A DNA stretch of 18,296 bases from Fimenecus sp964614605 (GCA_964614605.1 CAZTLU010000030.1:1-18296); one strand, 5' to 3'; counted from the first letter of the stretch, positions 1 through 7,067 are shown. Notes: generated by a model from the sequence alone, not told the origin. Numbers and translations: made by a program.

Positions 1-47
1 ATATATAATCGCGTCGCAGACCCGATACTTTGTGTTTTGCATTTATC
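1..47 (+). repeat. Dispersed intergenic repeat, partial copy C (CGCAGACCC module)
   Basis: The first 21 bases are the exact reverse complement of 15628-15648. The CGCAGACCCGA core and the following TTTTGCATTT match the copy at 2268-2312. The copy is cut by the window edge and sits just downstream of the stop codon of the RsmF-like gene. It is seen directly by comparison within the window; its function is unknown. Confidence 0.75.
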
Positions 48-65
48 CCAACAAACCCCAATTTA

Positions 66-1418
66 TTATCTTCGCAAGCCTTTTGGATAATGATTCTTCG
101 CTCTGCCGTTAGATACTTTAACTCCGCCCACGGTGCAACCGTCAACGAGAACTACCGCCCAGCCATTCGGGCAATCGGTATTAAATTCTTCGCCGTGAAG
201 ATATTTTTTGATTTCTTCGCTATCCGCTGAAAGCTCGATTTTTCTCTTGAAATCCGTTCCCATAGCCATAAAAAATTGATGGTGGGGCTGAATATAATTT
301 TTGCGGATTTCACCGATTGTCACACCGCAAGAGAATGCCGTTCCTTTTCTTATTGGGAAATCGGGTGTAAAATAAACAGGATTTCCGTTATACATAAGCA
401 CATTGCTTTCGTCATAAGACACAAGCACATCGTCAAGAAAATCGGTAACTGTTTTGTCGATTTTTTCTTTTTTTGTGTCGTTCTTTGAAAATACTCCGTA
501 ATACTCATTTGTATTGTGAAGCACCGCCACAAATTGACCCTCGCCCTTGGTTTTGTGCGAATAGCAACGGCGGGTGTAATGAATATTCTCGCATTTACAA
601 CCCTTAAAGTGAATTCCGTCAGCGGTATTTTCTTGTACCCTTTGACTTGCAGGAACAAGCTCAAATTCAGGGTGTCGTTCAAGAAAAGCGTCAATAGTCA
701 TCTCGTTTTCTTCAAGAGAAAATGTGCAGGTAGAATAAACAATATATCCGCCCGATTTAAGCATTTTTACCGCGCAATCGAGTATTTCAGTCTGCCTTTC
801 GGCACACATTTTCACATTTTCGGGGCTCCATTCGGCAATCGCGGTGTCGTCCTTACGGAACATTCCCTCACCCGAACAGGGTGCATCAACCATAATCATA
901 TCAAAGGTTTCGGGGAATTCTTTTGCGATTTTTTGTGGGCTCATACAAGTGGTAATCGCATTTTTAAAGCCCATTCGTTCAATATTGCCTGTAAGGATTT
1001 TACAACGGGATGGCACAATCTCGTTGGACACAAGAACTCCGTTTTCGCCCAATTTATTCTTAATCTGACTGCTCTTGCCACCGGGAGCAGCACATAAATC
1101 AAGGACTTTCCAACTAGGATTGATTTCAATACTCTCAACAGGCACCATTGCGGCGGGCTCTTGTACATAGAGCATACCCGAGTGGTGATAAGGATGATTG
1201 CCAATGCCGTCATAATCGAAATAAAATCCGTTTTCAACATAGGGAATTTTTTCGGTTGAAAATATATTCAGTTTCTGAAAATCGGCAAGAGAGATTTTAT
1301 CCGTATTTACCCGAAACGCTCTGACGGGCTTCTCGTCATAGGATTTCAAAAAATCCTCATATTCTGCACCGAGCAGATTTTTCATTCTCTCTTGAAATTC
1401 AAGGGGTAATTGTTTCAT
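66..1418 (-). CDS. RsmB/NOP-family rRNA m5C methyltransferase, RsmF-like
   Basis: This 450-residue protein should methylate C5 of cytidine in 16S rRNA using S-adenosylmethionine. The Rossmann motif I DLCAAPGGKSSQ lies near residues 107-118. Motif IV DAPCSGEGMF carries Cys181, and motif VI YSTCTFSLEENE carries Cys231; in this family these are the product-release cysteine and the catalytic nucleophile. The C-terminal ~90 residues, ending in a basic KNHYPKGLRR tail, look like the PUA-like extension of RsmF/YebU proteins. The start overlaps the rsmE stop by 4 bases (ATGA), with GGGTGA as ribosome binding site, so the two genes are translationally coupled. Which cytidine is modified cannot be told from sequence. 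The family call is secure; RsmF specificity is inferred. Confidence 0.9.
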   Translation of the reverse strand: MKQLPLEFQERMKNLLGAEYEDFLKSYDEKPVRAFRVNTDKISLADFQKLNIFSTEKIPYVENGFYFDYDGIGNHPYHHSGMLYVQEPAAMVPVESIEINPSWKVLDLCAAPGGKSSQIKNKLGENGVLVSNEIVPSRCKILTGNIERMGFKNAITTCMSPQKIAKEFPETFDMIMVDAPCSGEGMFRKDDTAIAEWSPENVKMCAERQTEILDCAVKMLKSGGYIVYSTCTFSLEENEMTIDAFLERHPEFELVPASQRVQENTADGIHFKGCKCENIHYTRRCYSHKTKGEGQFVAVLHNTNEYYGVFSKNDTKKEKIDKTVTDFLDDVLVSYDESNVLMYNGNPVYFTPDFPIRKGTAFSCGVTIGEIRKNYIQPHHQFFMAMGTDFKRKIELSADSEEIKKYLHGEEFNTDCPNGWAVVLVDGCTVGGVKVSNGRAKNHYPKGLRR

Positions 1419-2167
1419 TTTTCGTCACCCAAATACATCTCACTATGTAACATACACATTGCAACAGAAGTAATCGCCGCTGTTTCGGTGCGAAGAATTC
1501 TCTTGCCCAGCGAAATCACTTTTCCGCCCATCTGAAAGGCTTGCTCAACTTCGCTTTCTTCAAATCCACCCTCGGGACCGATTAAAATACCAACACTCAT
1601 TCCGCTTTTGATTTCTGCAAGTGCTGATTTTGTGTCTGTCATTCCGTTTTTACTCTCGTAAGGCACAAGCAATAAATCAAGCTCTTTCGCTTTTTCCAAA
1701 GCCTCTTTATATGTAAGAACATCTGAAATTTCGGGGATTGAGTTTCGTTTACTCTGCTTTGCGGCACTTTCAGAAATACCCTGCCAGCGTGCCACCTTAC
1801 TTTTCTTTTTCTTATCGTCAAACTTGACTACGCAACGGTTCATCTCAACAGGAATTATTTTCTCAACGCCTAATTCAACAGTTTTTTGAATAATCAATTC
1901 CATTTTGTCTGCCTTGGGAAGTCCCTGAAAAAGATAAATCTTAATGGGCAGGCTTGTATCGTTATAATTCTCTTCAATAATTTTTGCGATTACAACATCA
2001 TTTTCAAAAGCACCAATCTCGCAAAGATTACTGATACCGTCTTCACTTACAAGAAAGGTGTCACCAACATTCATACGAAGAACATTCTTAATGTGGTTGA
2101 AATCCGTACCCGAAATGAAATAACAGTCGCCGTTTCTGTTTGAATTATCAACAAAGAAGTTGTACAT
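1415..2167 (-). CDS. rsmE: 16S rRNA (uracil-1498-N3)-methyltransferase RsmE
   Basis: This 250-residue SPOUT-class methyltransferase is of normal length for RsmE. Family knowledge says it makes m3U1498 in helix 44 of 16S rRNA. The N-terminal ~70 residues form the PUA-like RNA-binding part. The knotted SAM-binding site is shown by LIGPEGGFEESE (195-206) and LGKRILRTETAA (220-231), both diagnostic. The start is ATG at 2167, preceded by AAGGA at an 8-base spacing. It is the first gene of a two-gene unit with the RsmF-like gene; in many Firmicutes rsmE instead follows prmA. The promoter candidate upstream is partly built from a dispersed repeat (see 2197-2224). Confidence 0.95.
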   Translation of the reverse strand: MYNFFVDNSNRNGDCYFISGTDFNHIKNVLRMNVGDTFLVSEDGISNLCEIGAFENDVVIAKIIEENYNDTSLPIKIYLFQGLPKADKMELIIQKTVELGVEKIIPVEMNRCVVKFDDKKKKSKVARWQGISESAAKQSKRNSIPEISDVLTYKEALEKAKELDLLLVPYESKNGMTDTKSALAEIKSGMSVGILIGPEGGFEESEVEQAFQMGGKVISLGKRILRTETAAITSVAMCMLHSEMYLGDEK

Positions 2168-2196
2168 AATTATCGTCCTTAAAATAACAAAAATTC

Positions 2197-2224
2197 ATTA
2201 TAACTTTAACGGGCGCTTCGTAAA
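2197..2224 (-). promoter_or_regulatory. Candidate sigma-A promoter of rsmE, -35 inside a repeat hairpin
   Basis: On the minus strand a perfect -10 TATAAT (2197-2202) follows TTTACG (2219-2224) after 16 bases. The -35 lies in the loop and arm of the repeat hairpin 2211-2230. The -10 is strong and the -35 is poor. Confidence 0.5.
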
Positions 2225-2312
2225 GCGCCCCTACAAGATAATCATATTAGTTTCATTTAAAATCAGCATCGCAGACCCGAAATTCTGCATTTTGCATTTT
2301 GAATTCTGCATT
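2210..2312 (+). repeat. Dispersed intergenic repeat, copy A (hairpin plus CGCAGACCC module)
   Basis: A hairpin with arms GGGCGCTT (2211-2218) and AAGCGCCC (2223-2230), followed by CTACAA, lies about 35 bases from a CGCAGACCCGA core and an AT-rich tail of repeated TTCTGCATTT/TTTTGCATTT units. The reverse complement of 15598-15693 has the same parts in the same order and spacing. The element fills most of the gap between the lipid kinase gene and rsmE. Confidence 0.75.
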
Positions 2313-2316
2313 TAAA

Positions 2317-3222
2317 TTACATATCCAAAAATTTTGAGCCACGGGGCACAACAAAAGTGATTGCGCCCTCTAAAAGCTTAAATTCACGCTCAGTGACATA
2401 TGCACACTCACCGTCAACATTAACTGCGGCAGGAGTCCGACTCTCAACCTTCACCTTTTTAGCATGCTTGAAATTGGTGATAGTCCAGTCAAGATGCTCA
2501 CCTTTTTTGTAACCGGGAATAAGCGGCAAAAGCTTAATTCTGCCACGGTCACAACGCACCATAACAACATCTAAAAATCCGTCGTTGGGCATAGCGTTTG
2601 GCGCCGCCATATATCCGCCGCCGTACCAACGGGAATTACCGATATAACAGAAAAGATAATCGTCTTCAAAAACCTCTTCATCATCAATAGTGATTTTGAA
2701 ACGGTTTTTATATTTACCCATAAGGCAATAAAGAGCAGAAACAGTATAAGCCATTTCACCATTAACACCGGGGAGCTTTTTAAAATCACCCTGCTTTGCG
2801 CAAATTTCAGAGTCAAGTCCCATTGCGCACTCATTGATTGCAACCGTTCCGTCAGTTTCAATAAGGTCAAGCTTCATTGGGATTCCGTTTATATGGTCAT
2901 CAAGATTTGTATTTTTACCGAAAAGACGGCAGAAATCGTTACCCGAGCCCAACGGAATATTTGCAACCTGACAGTTAGGATATTTATAGCAACCGTTCAC
3001 AACCTCATAGAGAGTGCCGTCACCGCCACAGGAATAAAAGCGGATTTCCTCACCCGTTTTTGCCAGCTCTTCAACATGCTTCATACCGTCGCGAGCTGCT
3101 CTTGTAGCATAGATTTCGGCATCCATATGATGCTCTTTGATATAGTTTTCAATTGTTGCGATGTACGCCTTTGCAGTTTTGCCTTTTCCCGCAACAGGAT
3201 TCACAATAAAAACGTGTTTCAT
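2317..3222 (-). CDS. Diacylglycerol kinase family lipid kinase (YegS/DgkB-like)
   Basis: This 301-residue protein has the DAGK catalytic fold and probably phosphorylates a lipid such as diacylglycerol, or a related substrate, at the inner membrane face. Visible motifs are NPVAGKGK (8-15), the nucleotide-binding GGDGTLYEVVNG (66-77) and PLGSGNDFCR (90-99), in the family's usual order and length. There is no membrane segment, as expected for DgkB/YegS enzymes. The start is ATG at 3222 with AAGGTGAT just upstream. It follows the THUMP methyltransferase by 9 bases and is very likely cotranscribed from the promoter at 4394-4422. No convincing intrinsic terminator follows it. DgkB recycling of lipoteichoic-acid-derived diacylglycerol is one possible role but is not proven by sequence. 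Confidence 0.9.
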   Translation of the reverse strand: MKHVFIVNPVAGKGKTAKAYIATIENYIKEHHMDAEIYATRAARDGMKHVEELAKTGEEIRFYSCGGDGTLYEVVNGCYKYPNCQVANIPLGSGNDFCRLFGKNTNLDDHINGIPMKLDLIETDGTVAINECAMGLDSEICAKQGDFKKLPGVNGEMAYTVSALYCLMGKYKNRFKITIDDEEVFEDDYLFCYIGNSRWYGGGYMAAPNAMPNDGFLDVVMVRCDRGRIKLLPLIPGYKKGEHLDWTITNFKHAKKVKVESRTPAAVNVDGECAYVTEREFKLLEGAITFVVPRGSKFLDM

Positions 3223-3231
3223 ATAATCACC

Positions 3232-4347
3232 TTATTTATAATACATATAAAGTTGACACTTTATCATACCATTGTACAATTTTCTTCGCTTATCGGCCTT
3301 TCTGCCGAAGCACTTTTCAAAGCTTTCGTCAGGACTTATGATATAGTATGCCCAGCCTCGTTCCGCTTTGAAGATATTACCCATTGTTCTGTAAATATCC
3401 TCTGCCGCCTTGATGTCGAGCATTCTCTCGCCATAGGGTGGGTTGCAGATTACAGTACCCTTTTCAGATTTTGCTTTGAAATCCTTTAAATCCTTTTTAG
3501 AAAGGTCAATTTTCATGCCCACACCTGCACGGCGAGCATTTTCGCGGGCAATTTCAAGTGCGTGGAAGTCGATATCGGAGCCGTAAGCCATAAAATCGGC
3601 GTCTTTTATTACCAAATCCTGTGCTCTTGCTCTTTCTTGTTGCCATACAGAAGACGGGATATTTTCAAAACGCTCTGATATGAATGCACGGCGAAGTCCC
3701 GGAGCAATATTCATAGCCTTCATTGCGCCCTCAATGAGAATTGTGCCCGAGCCACAGCAAACATCATAAAGTGTGTGATAATGGCGAAGACGAGCTAAAT
3801 CTGCCATTGCCGCCGCAAGAGTTTCTTTGATTGGCGCCGAATTGGCAATGGGGCGGTAGCCACGCTTGTGAAGTCCCACGCCCGAGCTGTCAATAAACAC
3901 CGTCACAATGTCTTTCATAATTGAAAACTGGATTTGGTGAATTGAGCCCGATTCCTCAAACCATTGTATTCCGTATTTAGCTTTAAGCCTTTCGACCATT
4001 GCCTTTTTGATGATTGCCTGACAGTCGCTTACTGAATGAAGCTGTGAATTCAGCGAATAGCCTTTAACAGGGAACGCGTCGAATTTGCCAATCCAATTTT
4101 CCCAAGGAATATTTTTAACCCCTTGAAAAAGCTGTTCAAAGGTGATTGCCTTGAATTCGCCCATTCTGATGAGTATTCTTTCGCTGTATCGTGAGCAGAT
4201 ATTTGCGCGGGCAAGGATATTCTCATCACCCTCAAAATCAACTCTGCCGTTTTTGGCCTCAACATTTTGCGCATCCATATCGCGCAGTTCCTGTGCCACA
4301 AGACCCTCAAGGCCTAAAAGACAAGGCGCAGAAAATTTTATATTCAT
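3232..4347 (-). CDS. THUMP-domain class I SAM-dependent RNA methyltransferase (RlmL-N/YpsC-like)
   Basis: A 371-residue protein with an N-terminal ferredoxin-like/THUMP RNA-binding half (about 1-160) and a C-terminal Rossmann methyltransferase. Motif I is DVCCGSGTILIEGA (195-208). The catalytic CNPPYGER (301-308) is the N6-adenine or N2-guanine type motif, so the modified base is probably a 23S rRNA guanine, as in RlmL (m2G2445). Family length is about 370-385 residues, so it is complete. The start ATG at 4347 has GGAGAT seven bases upstream. It heads a two-gene unit with the lipid kinase and has its own strong promoter. The exact rRNA site is inferred from homology only. Confidence 0.9.
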   Translation of the reverse strand: MNIKFSAPCLLGLEGLVAQELRDMDAQNVEAKNGRVDFEGDENILARANICSRYSERILIRMGEFKAITFEQLFQGVKNIPWENWIGKFDAFPVKGYSLNSQLHSVSDCQAIIKKAMVERLKAKYGIQWFEESGSIHQIQFSIMKDIVTVFIDSSGVGLHKRGYRPIANSAPIKETLAAAMADLARLRHYHTLYDVCCGSGTILIEGAMKAMNIAPGLRRAFISERFENIPSSVWQQERARAQDLVIKDADFMAYGSDIDFHALEIARENARRAGVGMKIDLSKKDLKDFKAKSEKGTVICNPPYGERMLDIKAAEDIYRTMGNIFKAERGWAYYIISPDESFEKCFGRKADKRRKLYNGMIKCQLYMYYK

Positions 4348-4393
4348 AATCTATCTCCGTTCAAAATTATCAAAACCTATCCATTATAACCGT

Positions 4394-4422
4394 AGTATAG
4401 ACTTTTTTTAAGTAAATGTCAA
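4394..4422 (-). promoter_or_regulatory. Sigma-A promoter for THUMP methyltransferase-lipid kinase unit
   Basis: On the minus strand TTGACA (4417-4422) and TATACT (4394-4399) are separated by exactly 17 bases, about 47 bases before the start codon. Confidence 0.8.
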
Positions 4423-4437
4423 TTATGTGAAACCTTG

Positions 4438-4466
4438 TTGAAAAAATGTTCACATTTTGTTATTAT
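4438..4466 (+). promoter_or_regulatory. Candidate sigma-A promoter for the phosphatase-like gene
   Basis: TTGAAA (4438-4443), 17 bases, TATTAT (4461-4466). The start point would fall near 4473, on the GGTGAT ribosome binding site, giving a leader of only about 9 bases. Confidence 0.5.
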
Positions 4467-4481
4467 TTATATGGTGATATT

Positions 4482-5384
4482 ATGCTTAATAAATTTGAAT
4501 ATTTCAAGAAAAAGGCTTATACAAAATATGTTGAAGAAAGCGGAATATTTTGCAATTCTGTTTCTTCTGCTATTCCGCAAACTGCGGTTGCGAAAGCGGT
4601 CAGAAAGCATATGGAAAGCGACGGCAAAGCGAAAAAGGTTGCAATAATCGGCTTTGACGGTGCCCGCGCTGACGGAATTGTACCCGTTGTGAAATCCAAT
4701 TATGACAAATACATAAACCGTGCAAAATACAGCGGATTGGAAGAATTGAAATCTCAAGGCAGAATTTTTCTTTCATACACAGGTGGCGAGAAAAATTGCA
4801 AGCAAGAAACCAGCACTCCGCAAGGGTGGGCGGCAATGCTCACAGGTGAATGGGCAAAGGTGACGGGCGTTTACTCCCCTCGCGATGTGCTCGAAAATAC
4901 TGACACCGTACTTACGGAATACGCGAAAAAAGGTAAAAAGACCGTATTTAACGCAATATGGGAAACTCATTTTGACACCACCTACAAGGAAGAAATCCGC
5001 AAAGCAAAAGAACAAAGCTTACCAATAGAATTCAATCAGATTGAGGACAACGACGATATTCTCACCGAAAAAATGATAAAATCAGTCACCACCGACAATT
5101 GCGATATTTCATTCTGCATTTTTGAACTCCCCGACCACACGGGACACGAAACAAAGCTAGGCTTTTGGAATGAGAATCCGCAGTATGTTAAGGCAATTAC
5201 CGAGTGCGATAAAAATGCTTATAAAATAATAAAAGCCATTGAAGGCAGAGAAACCTATAATGACGAGGATTGGTTGATTATAATATCCTCCGACCACGGC
5301 GGTCACCGTACAACCCACGGAAGACAATTATACAGCGATAAAATAATCTTTATTGCAACAAACAAAAGTGAATATTTTGAATAA
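4482..5384 (+). CDS. Alkaline-phosphatase-superfamily metal-dependent hydrolase (phosphodiesterase/phosphatase-like)
   Basis: A 300-residue protein carrying all the metal and nucleophile positions of the alkaline phosphatase/NPP superfamily, in order: Asp59 in GFDGARAD, nucleophile Thr112 in TSTPQGW, Asp218 and His222 in LPDHTGHE, Asp271-His272 in SSDHGGH, and His279. Two zinc-type metals are expected. I chose ATG 4482 because GGTGAT lies at 4473-4478; an in-frame ATG at 4446 has no ribosome binding site and lies within the promoter. There is no signal peptide or membrane segment, so it should act in the cytosol, unlike most secreted phosphatases of this fold. Substrate unknown; a phosphodiester or phosphate monoester is likely. 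It stands alone and converges on lexA. Confidence 0.85.
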   Translation: MLNKFEYFKKKAYTKYVEESGIFCNSVSSAIPQTAVAKAVRKHMESDGKAKKVAIIGFDGARADGIVPVVKSNYDKYINRAKYSGLEELKSQGRIFLSYTGGEKNCKQETSTPQGWAAMLTGEWAKVTGVYSPRDVLENTDTVLTEYAKKGKKTVFNAIWETHFDTTYKEEIRKAKEQSLPIEFNQIEDNDDILTEKMIKSVTTDNCDISFCIFELPDHTGHETKLGFWNENPQYVKAITECDKNAYKIIKAIEGRETYNDEDWLIIISSDHGGHRTTHGRQLYSDKIIFIATNKSEYFE

Positions 5385-5387
5385 AAT

Positions 5388-5421
5388 TTACGGCAGAGAA
5401 ACTAATCTCTGCCGTTCCATT
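5388..5421. terminator. Shared terminator hairpin between convergent genes
   Basis: The inverted repeat ACGGCAGAGA (5390-5399) / TCTCTGCCGT (5406-5415) has a 6-base loop. It lies between the stop codons of the phosphatase-like gene and lexA. T-runs on both sides are short (CCATTTT on plus, AAATTTTA on minus), so it is a modest but plausible bidirectional terminator. Confidence 0.65.
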
Positions 5422-6012
5422 TTAATAATAACGATAAAGTGCAACAACCTTACCTAAAATTACAACCTCATTTGTGATAATGGGTTCATATGCGTCATTT
5501 TCGGGTTGAAGACGGAAATGGCCGTTTTCCTTATAAAATCTCTTAACCGTTGCCTCGTCTTCAATCATTGCAACAACAATCTCGCCGTTTGTTGCATAGG
5601 GTGTTTTCTCGCAGACAACAATATCGCCGTCAAGAATACCTGCCCAAAGCATACTCTCGCCACGGACTTTAAGAGCGAAAAGAGGCTTATCGCGTGAAAC
5701 TCTGCCGTTATAGGCAATATAGCCCTCAATCTGTTCAACTGCTAAAATTGGCATACCCGCGGTAACAGTACCCAAAAGCGGCACGCTTGTTACATTTTCA
5801 GCCTGACCGAGAACGCGTATTGAACGCTTTAAAAGTGGGTCACGCTCAATATAGCCTGCCTCTTCAAGTGCGTCAAGGTTAGCCTGAACAGAAGATGTTG
5901 ATTTAAGCCCCACCGCAGAGCCGATTTCACGGACTGACGGAGGAACACCGCATTGCGAACGCTCGCAAAGGAATTCATAAATTTTTTGTTGTGTATCGTT
6001 AATAGGTCGCAT
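5422..6012 (-). CDS. lexA: LexA SOS repressor
   Basis: A 196-residue LexA. It represses SOS genes and inactivates itself when RecA filaments form. The N-terminal winged helix (1-70) holds PPSVREIGSAVGLKSTSSV, the recognition region. Cleavage should occur at Ala85-Gly86 in TVTAGMP. The catalytic dyad is Ser120 in RGESM and Lys157 in ATVKRF. The ATG at 6012 was chosen because GAGGTGG precedes it by a few bases; the frame is open upstream to 6051 but without a ribosome binding site. Length matches family norms. The gene has its own promoter with an SOS box across the -35, so autoregulation is expected. No DNA-damage partner gene such as sulA/yneA lies next to it in this window. Confidence 0.97.
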   Translation of the reverse strand: MRPINDTQQKIYEFLCERSQCGVPPSVREIGSAVGLKSTSSVQANLDALEEAGYIERDPLLKRSIRVLGQAENVTSVPLLGTVTAGMPILAVEQIEGYIAYNGRVSRDKPLFALKVRGESMLWAGILDGDIVVCEKTPYATNGEIVVAMIEDEATVKRFYKENGHFRLQPENDAYEPIITNEVVILGKVVALYRYY

Positions 6013-6063
6013 AAAATCCACCTCAATTAAACTTTTCACGCAAAATTGCATACTTTTTTCTAT

Positions 6064-6092
6064 ATTCTAACATATTATTTTAAAAAAGTAAA
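6064..6092 (-). promoter_or_regulatory. Sigma-A promoter of lexA
   Basis: On the minus strand TTTACT (6087-6092), exactly 17 bases, TAGAAT (6064-6069). The start point would be near 6057, giving a leader of about 45 bases. Confidence 0.75.
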
Positions 6093-6102
6093 CATTTGTT
6101 CG
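6089..6102 (-). promoter_or_regulatory. LexA operator (SOS box) upstream of lexA
   Basis: The minus strand reads CGAACAAATGTTTA, which matches the Gram-positive SOS box CGAACRNRYGTTYC at every position but the last. It overlaps the lexA -35 (6087-6092), the usual layout for autorepression. Confidence 0.85.
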
Positions 6103-6172
6103 ATAATTTCTTGAAATTTTTTTAATTTTTATGCGTTCATATTTCTTTTTCGGTTTTTTAAAAGAATATTCA

Positions 6173-6200
6173 TTGTTTTTTAATATTTATCGTTTATTAT
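6173..6200 (+). promoter_or_regulatory. Candidate promoter of a small RNA
   Basis: TTGTTT (6173-6178), 16 bases, TATTAT (6195-6200), in a very AT-rich stretch. The start would fall near 6206-6208, right at the first hairpin of the RNA candidate. Confidence 0.45.
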
Positions 6201-6206
6201 TTAGAT

Positions 6207-6303
6207 GTGCTCAGAAATGAGCATCATACCCCATCCTCAAACAACCCCTCAGGGCAGAAATGCCCGGAAAAACCGACGGCTCCGCAACCGTCGGTTTTTT
6301 CTT
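6207..6303 (+). ncRNA. Candidate small RNA with two GAAA-loop hairpins and a terminator
   Basis: Three hairpins follow one another. GCTCA-GAAA-TGAGC spans 6209-6222, GGGCA-GAAA-TGCCC spans 6252-6265, and a strong terminator spans 6271-6296 and ends in a T-run. The first two share a 5-bp stem, a closing A-U pair and a GNRA tetraloop. They are joined by about 29 unpaired-looking, C-rich bases containing ACCCCATCC and ACCCCTC, which could pair with purine-rich ribosome binding sites. A promoter-like element ends six bases before the first hairpin. I recognise no known Rfam family. It could instead be the leader of the downstream gene, but the terminator and the separate sigma-F-like promoter after it argue for an independent transcript. 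Confidence 0.5.
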
Positions 6304-6308
6304 TTTTT
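6269..6308 (+). terminator. Strong intrinsic terminator
   Basis: AACCGACGG (6271-6279) pairs perfectly with CCGTCGGTT (6288-6296) around an 8-base loop, followed by TTTTTT, C and TTTTTTT. No protein gene on the plus strand ends nearby, so it must end another transcript, probably the small RNA candidate. Confidence 0.85.
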
Positions 6309-6343
6309 GTAACTACTGATTGCAATCTTATGTGCAGTTACTT

Positions 6344-6373
6344 GTATAAAATTGGAATTCCCTGTTAAGAATA
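6344..6373 (+). promoter_or_regulatory. Candidate sigma-F-type sporulation promoter
   Basis: GTATA (6344-6348) fits the -35 consensus GYWTA exactly. After 15 bases, GTTAAGAATA (6364-6373) fits the -10 consensus GGNRANAHTR at nine of ten positions. The predicted start near 6380 leaves a leader of about 12 bases that still contains GAGGTG. Confidence 0.55.
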
Positions 6374-6391
6374 TTAGCAGAGGTGTTTTAA

Positions 6392-7057
6392 TTGAAAAGA
6401 ATCAGAAATCAGGAAAAAATCAAGAAAATTATTTACTCCGCGGCAGCTCTGGGTATTTGCGCCGCAACACTTTTTTCATTCTGGATGGCGAACAAAGACA
6501 ACAACGGTGTTCTGCCCGATGACAACAGTACGGTTAGCACAACCGAAACCACGACCGAAGAAGCTCCTGTCAACAATCCTGTAACTAATATTCCCGACGA
6601 GCGCTACAATACAGAAACCACAACCAAAAGTGTGGTGAGTGTTTATTTTTCATATCCGCTCGGCAATAAGATTGCAAAGGAATACTCAAACGGCGAGATT
6701 GTAAAGAACAACACAACTGACGATTGGCGCACCCACAACGGCGTTGACATAAACGGTGCCGCAGGCGACCAGGTCAACGCAATCTGTGACGGCGAAGTCA
6801 CCGCGGTGCGTAACGATGCTCTTTGGGGAACGGTTGTTACAATCGACCACGGCAACGGAATTATCGCTGACTACTGCGGACTGCAGAAAGATTCGACAGT
6901 TCAACCCGGTGACGAAGTCAAAATCAATCAGAAAATCGGTGTTTTAGGTGAAATCCCCCTTGAAAGTGCTGACGGAGTTCATTTGCACCTTGAAATTCAC
7001 CGTGATGGCATCACCGTATCCCCCGCTGATTATCTGGACAAAAGAATAGAATTCTGA
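6392..7057 (+). CDS. spoIIQ: SpoIIQ-like membrane-anchored LytM/M23 peptidase
   Basis: This 221-residue protein probably belongs to the sporulation channel between forespore and mother cell, where SpoIIQ pairs with SpoIIIAH. It has a short basic N-terminus, one membrane segment (about 13-32), a Thr/Glu-rich linker (45-80) and a C-terminal LytM domain. Zinc ligands are intact: His115 and Asp119 in DWRTHNGVD, and HLH at 197-199. B. subtilis SpoIIQ lost part of this site, whereas clostridial SpoIIQ keeps it and has about this length. The start is TTG at 6392, set by AGAGGTG at 6379-6385. The upstream sigma-F-like promoter supports the call. A vegetative M23 cell-wall hydrolase is the main alternative. 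Confidence 0.75.
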   Translation: MKRIRNQEKIKKIIYSAAALGICAATLFSFWMANKDNNGVLPDDNSTVSTTETTTEEAPVNNPVTNIPDERYNTETTTKSVVSVYFSYPLGNKIAKEYSNGEIVKNNTTDDWRTHNGVDINGAAGDQVNAICDGEVTAVRNDALWGTVVTIDHGNGIIADYCGLQKDSTVQPGDEVKINQKIGVLGEIPLESADGVHLHLEIHRDGITVSPADYLDKRIEF

Positions 7058-7067
7058 TGATTTAATG

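Noticed and set aside
88..104. GATTCTTCGCTC stretch resembling the inner arm of the 96-bp inverted repeat
   Set aside because: It lies inside the conserved KNHYPKGLRR tail of the RsmF-like protein and has no partner arm, so chance or codon choice explains it.
516..1097. 193-codon open frame on the plus strand
   Set aside because: It is antisense to the RsmF-like methyltransferase, including its catalytic motifs, and shows no family features.
2211..2230. Hairpin after the lipid kinase gene considered as its terminator
   Set aside because: No T-run follows it on the minus strand, and related hairpins elsewhere in the window are not placed as terminators; it is part of the dispersed repeat.
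6205..6312. 35-codon open frame running through the small RNA candidate and its terminator
   Set aside because: No ribosome binding site, the frame includes the whole terminator stem and T-run, and the codons give a low-quality Arg-rich peptide. The hairpins explain the sequence better.
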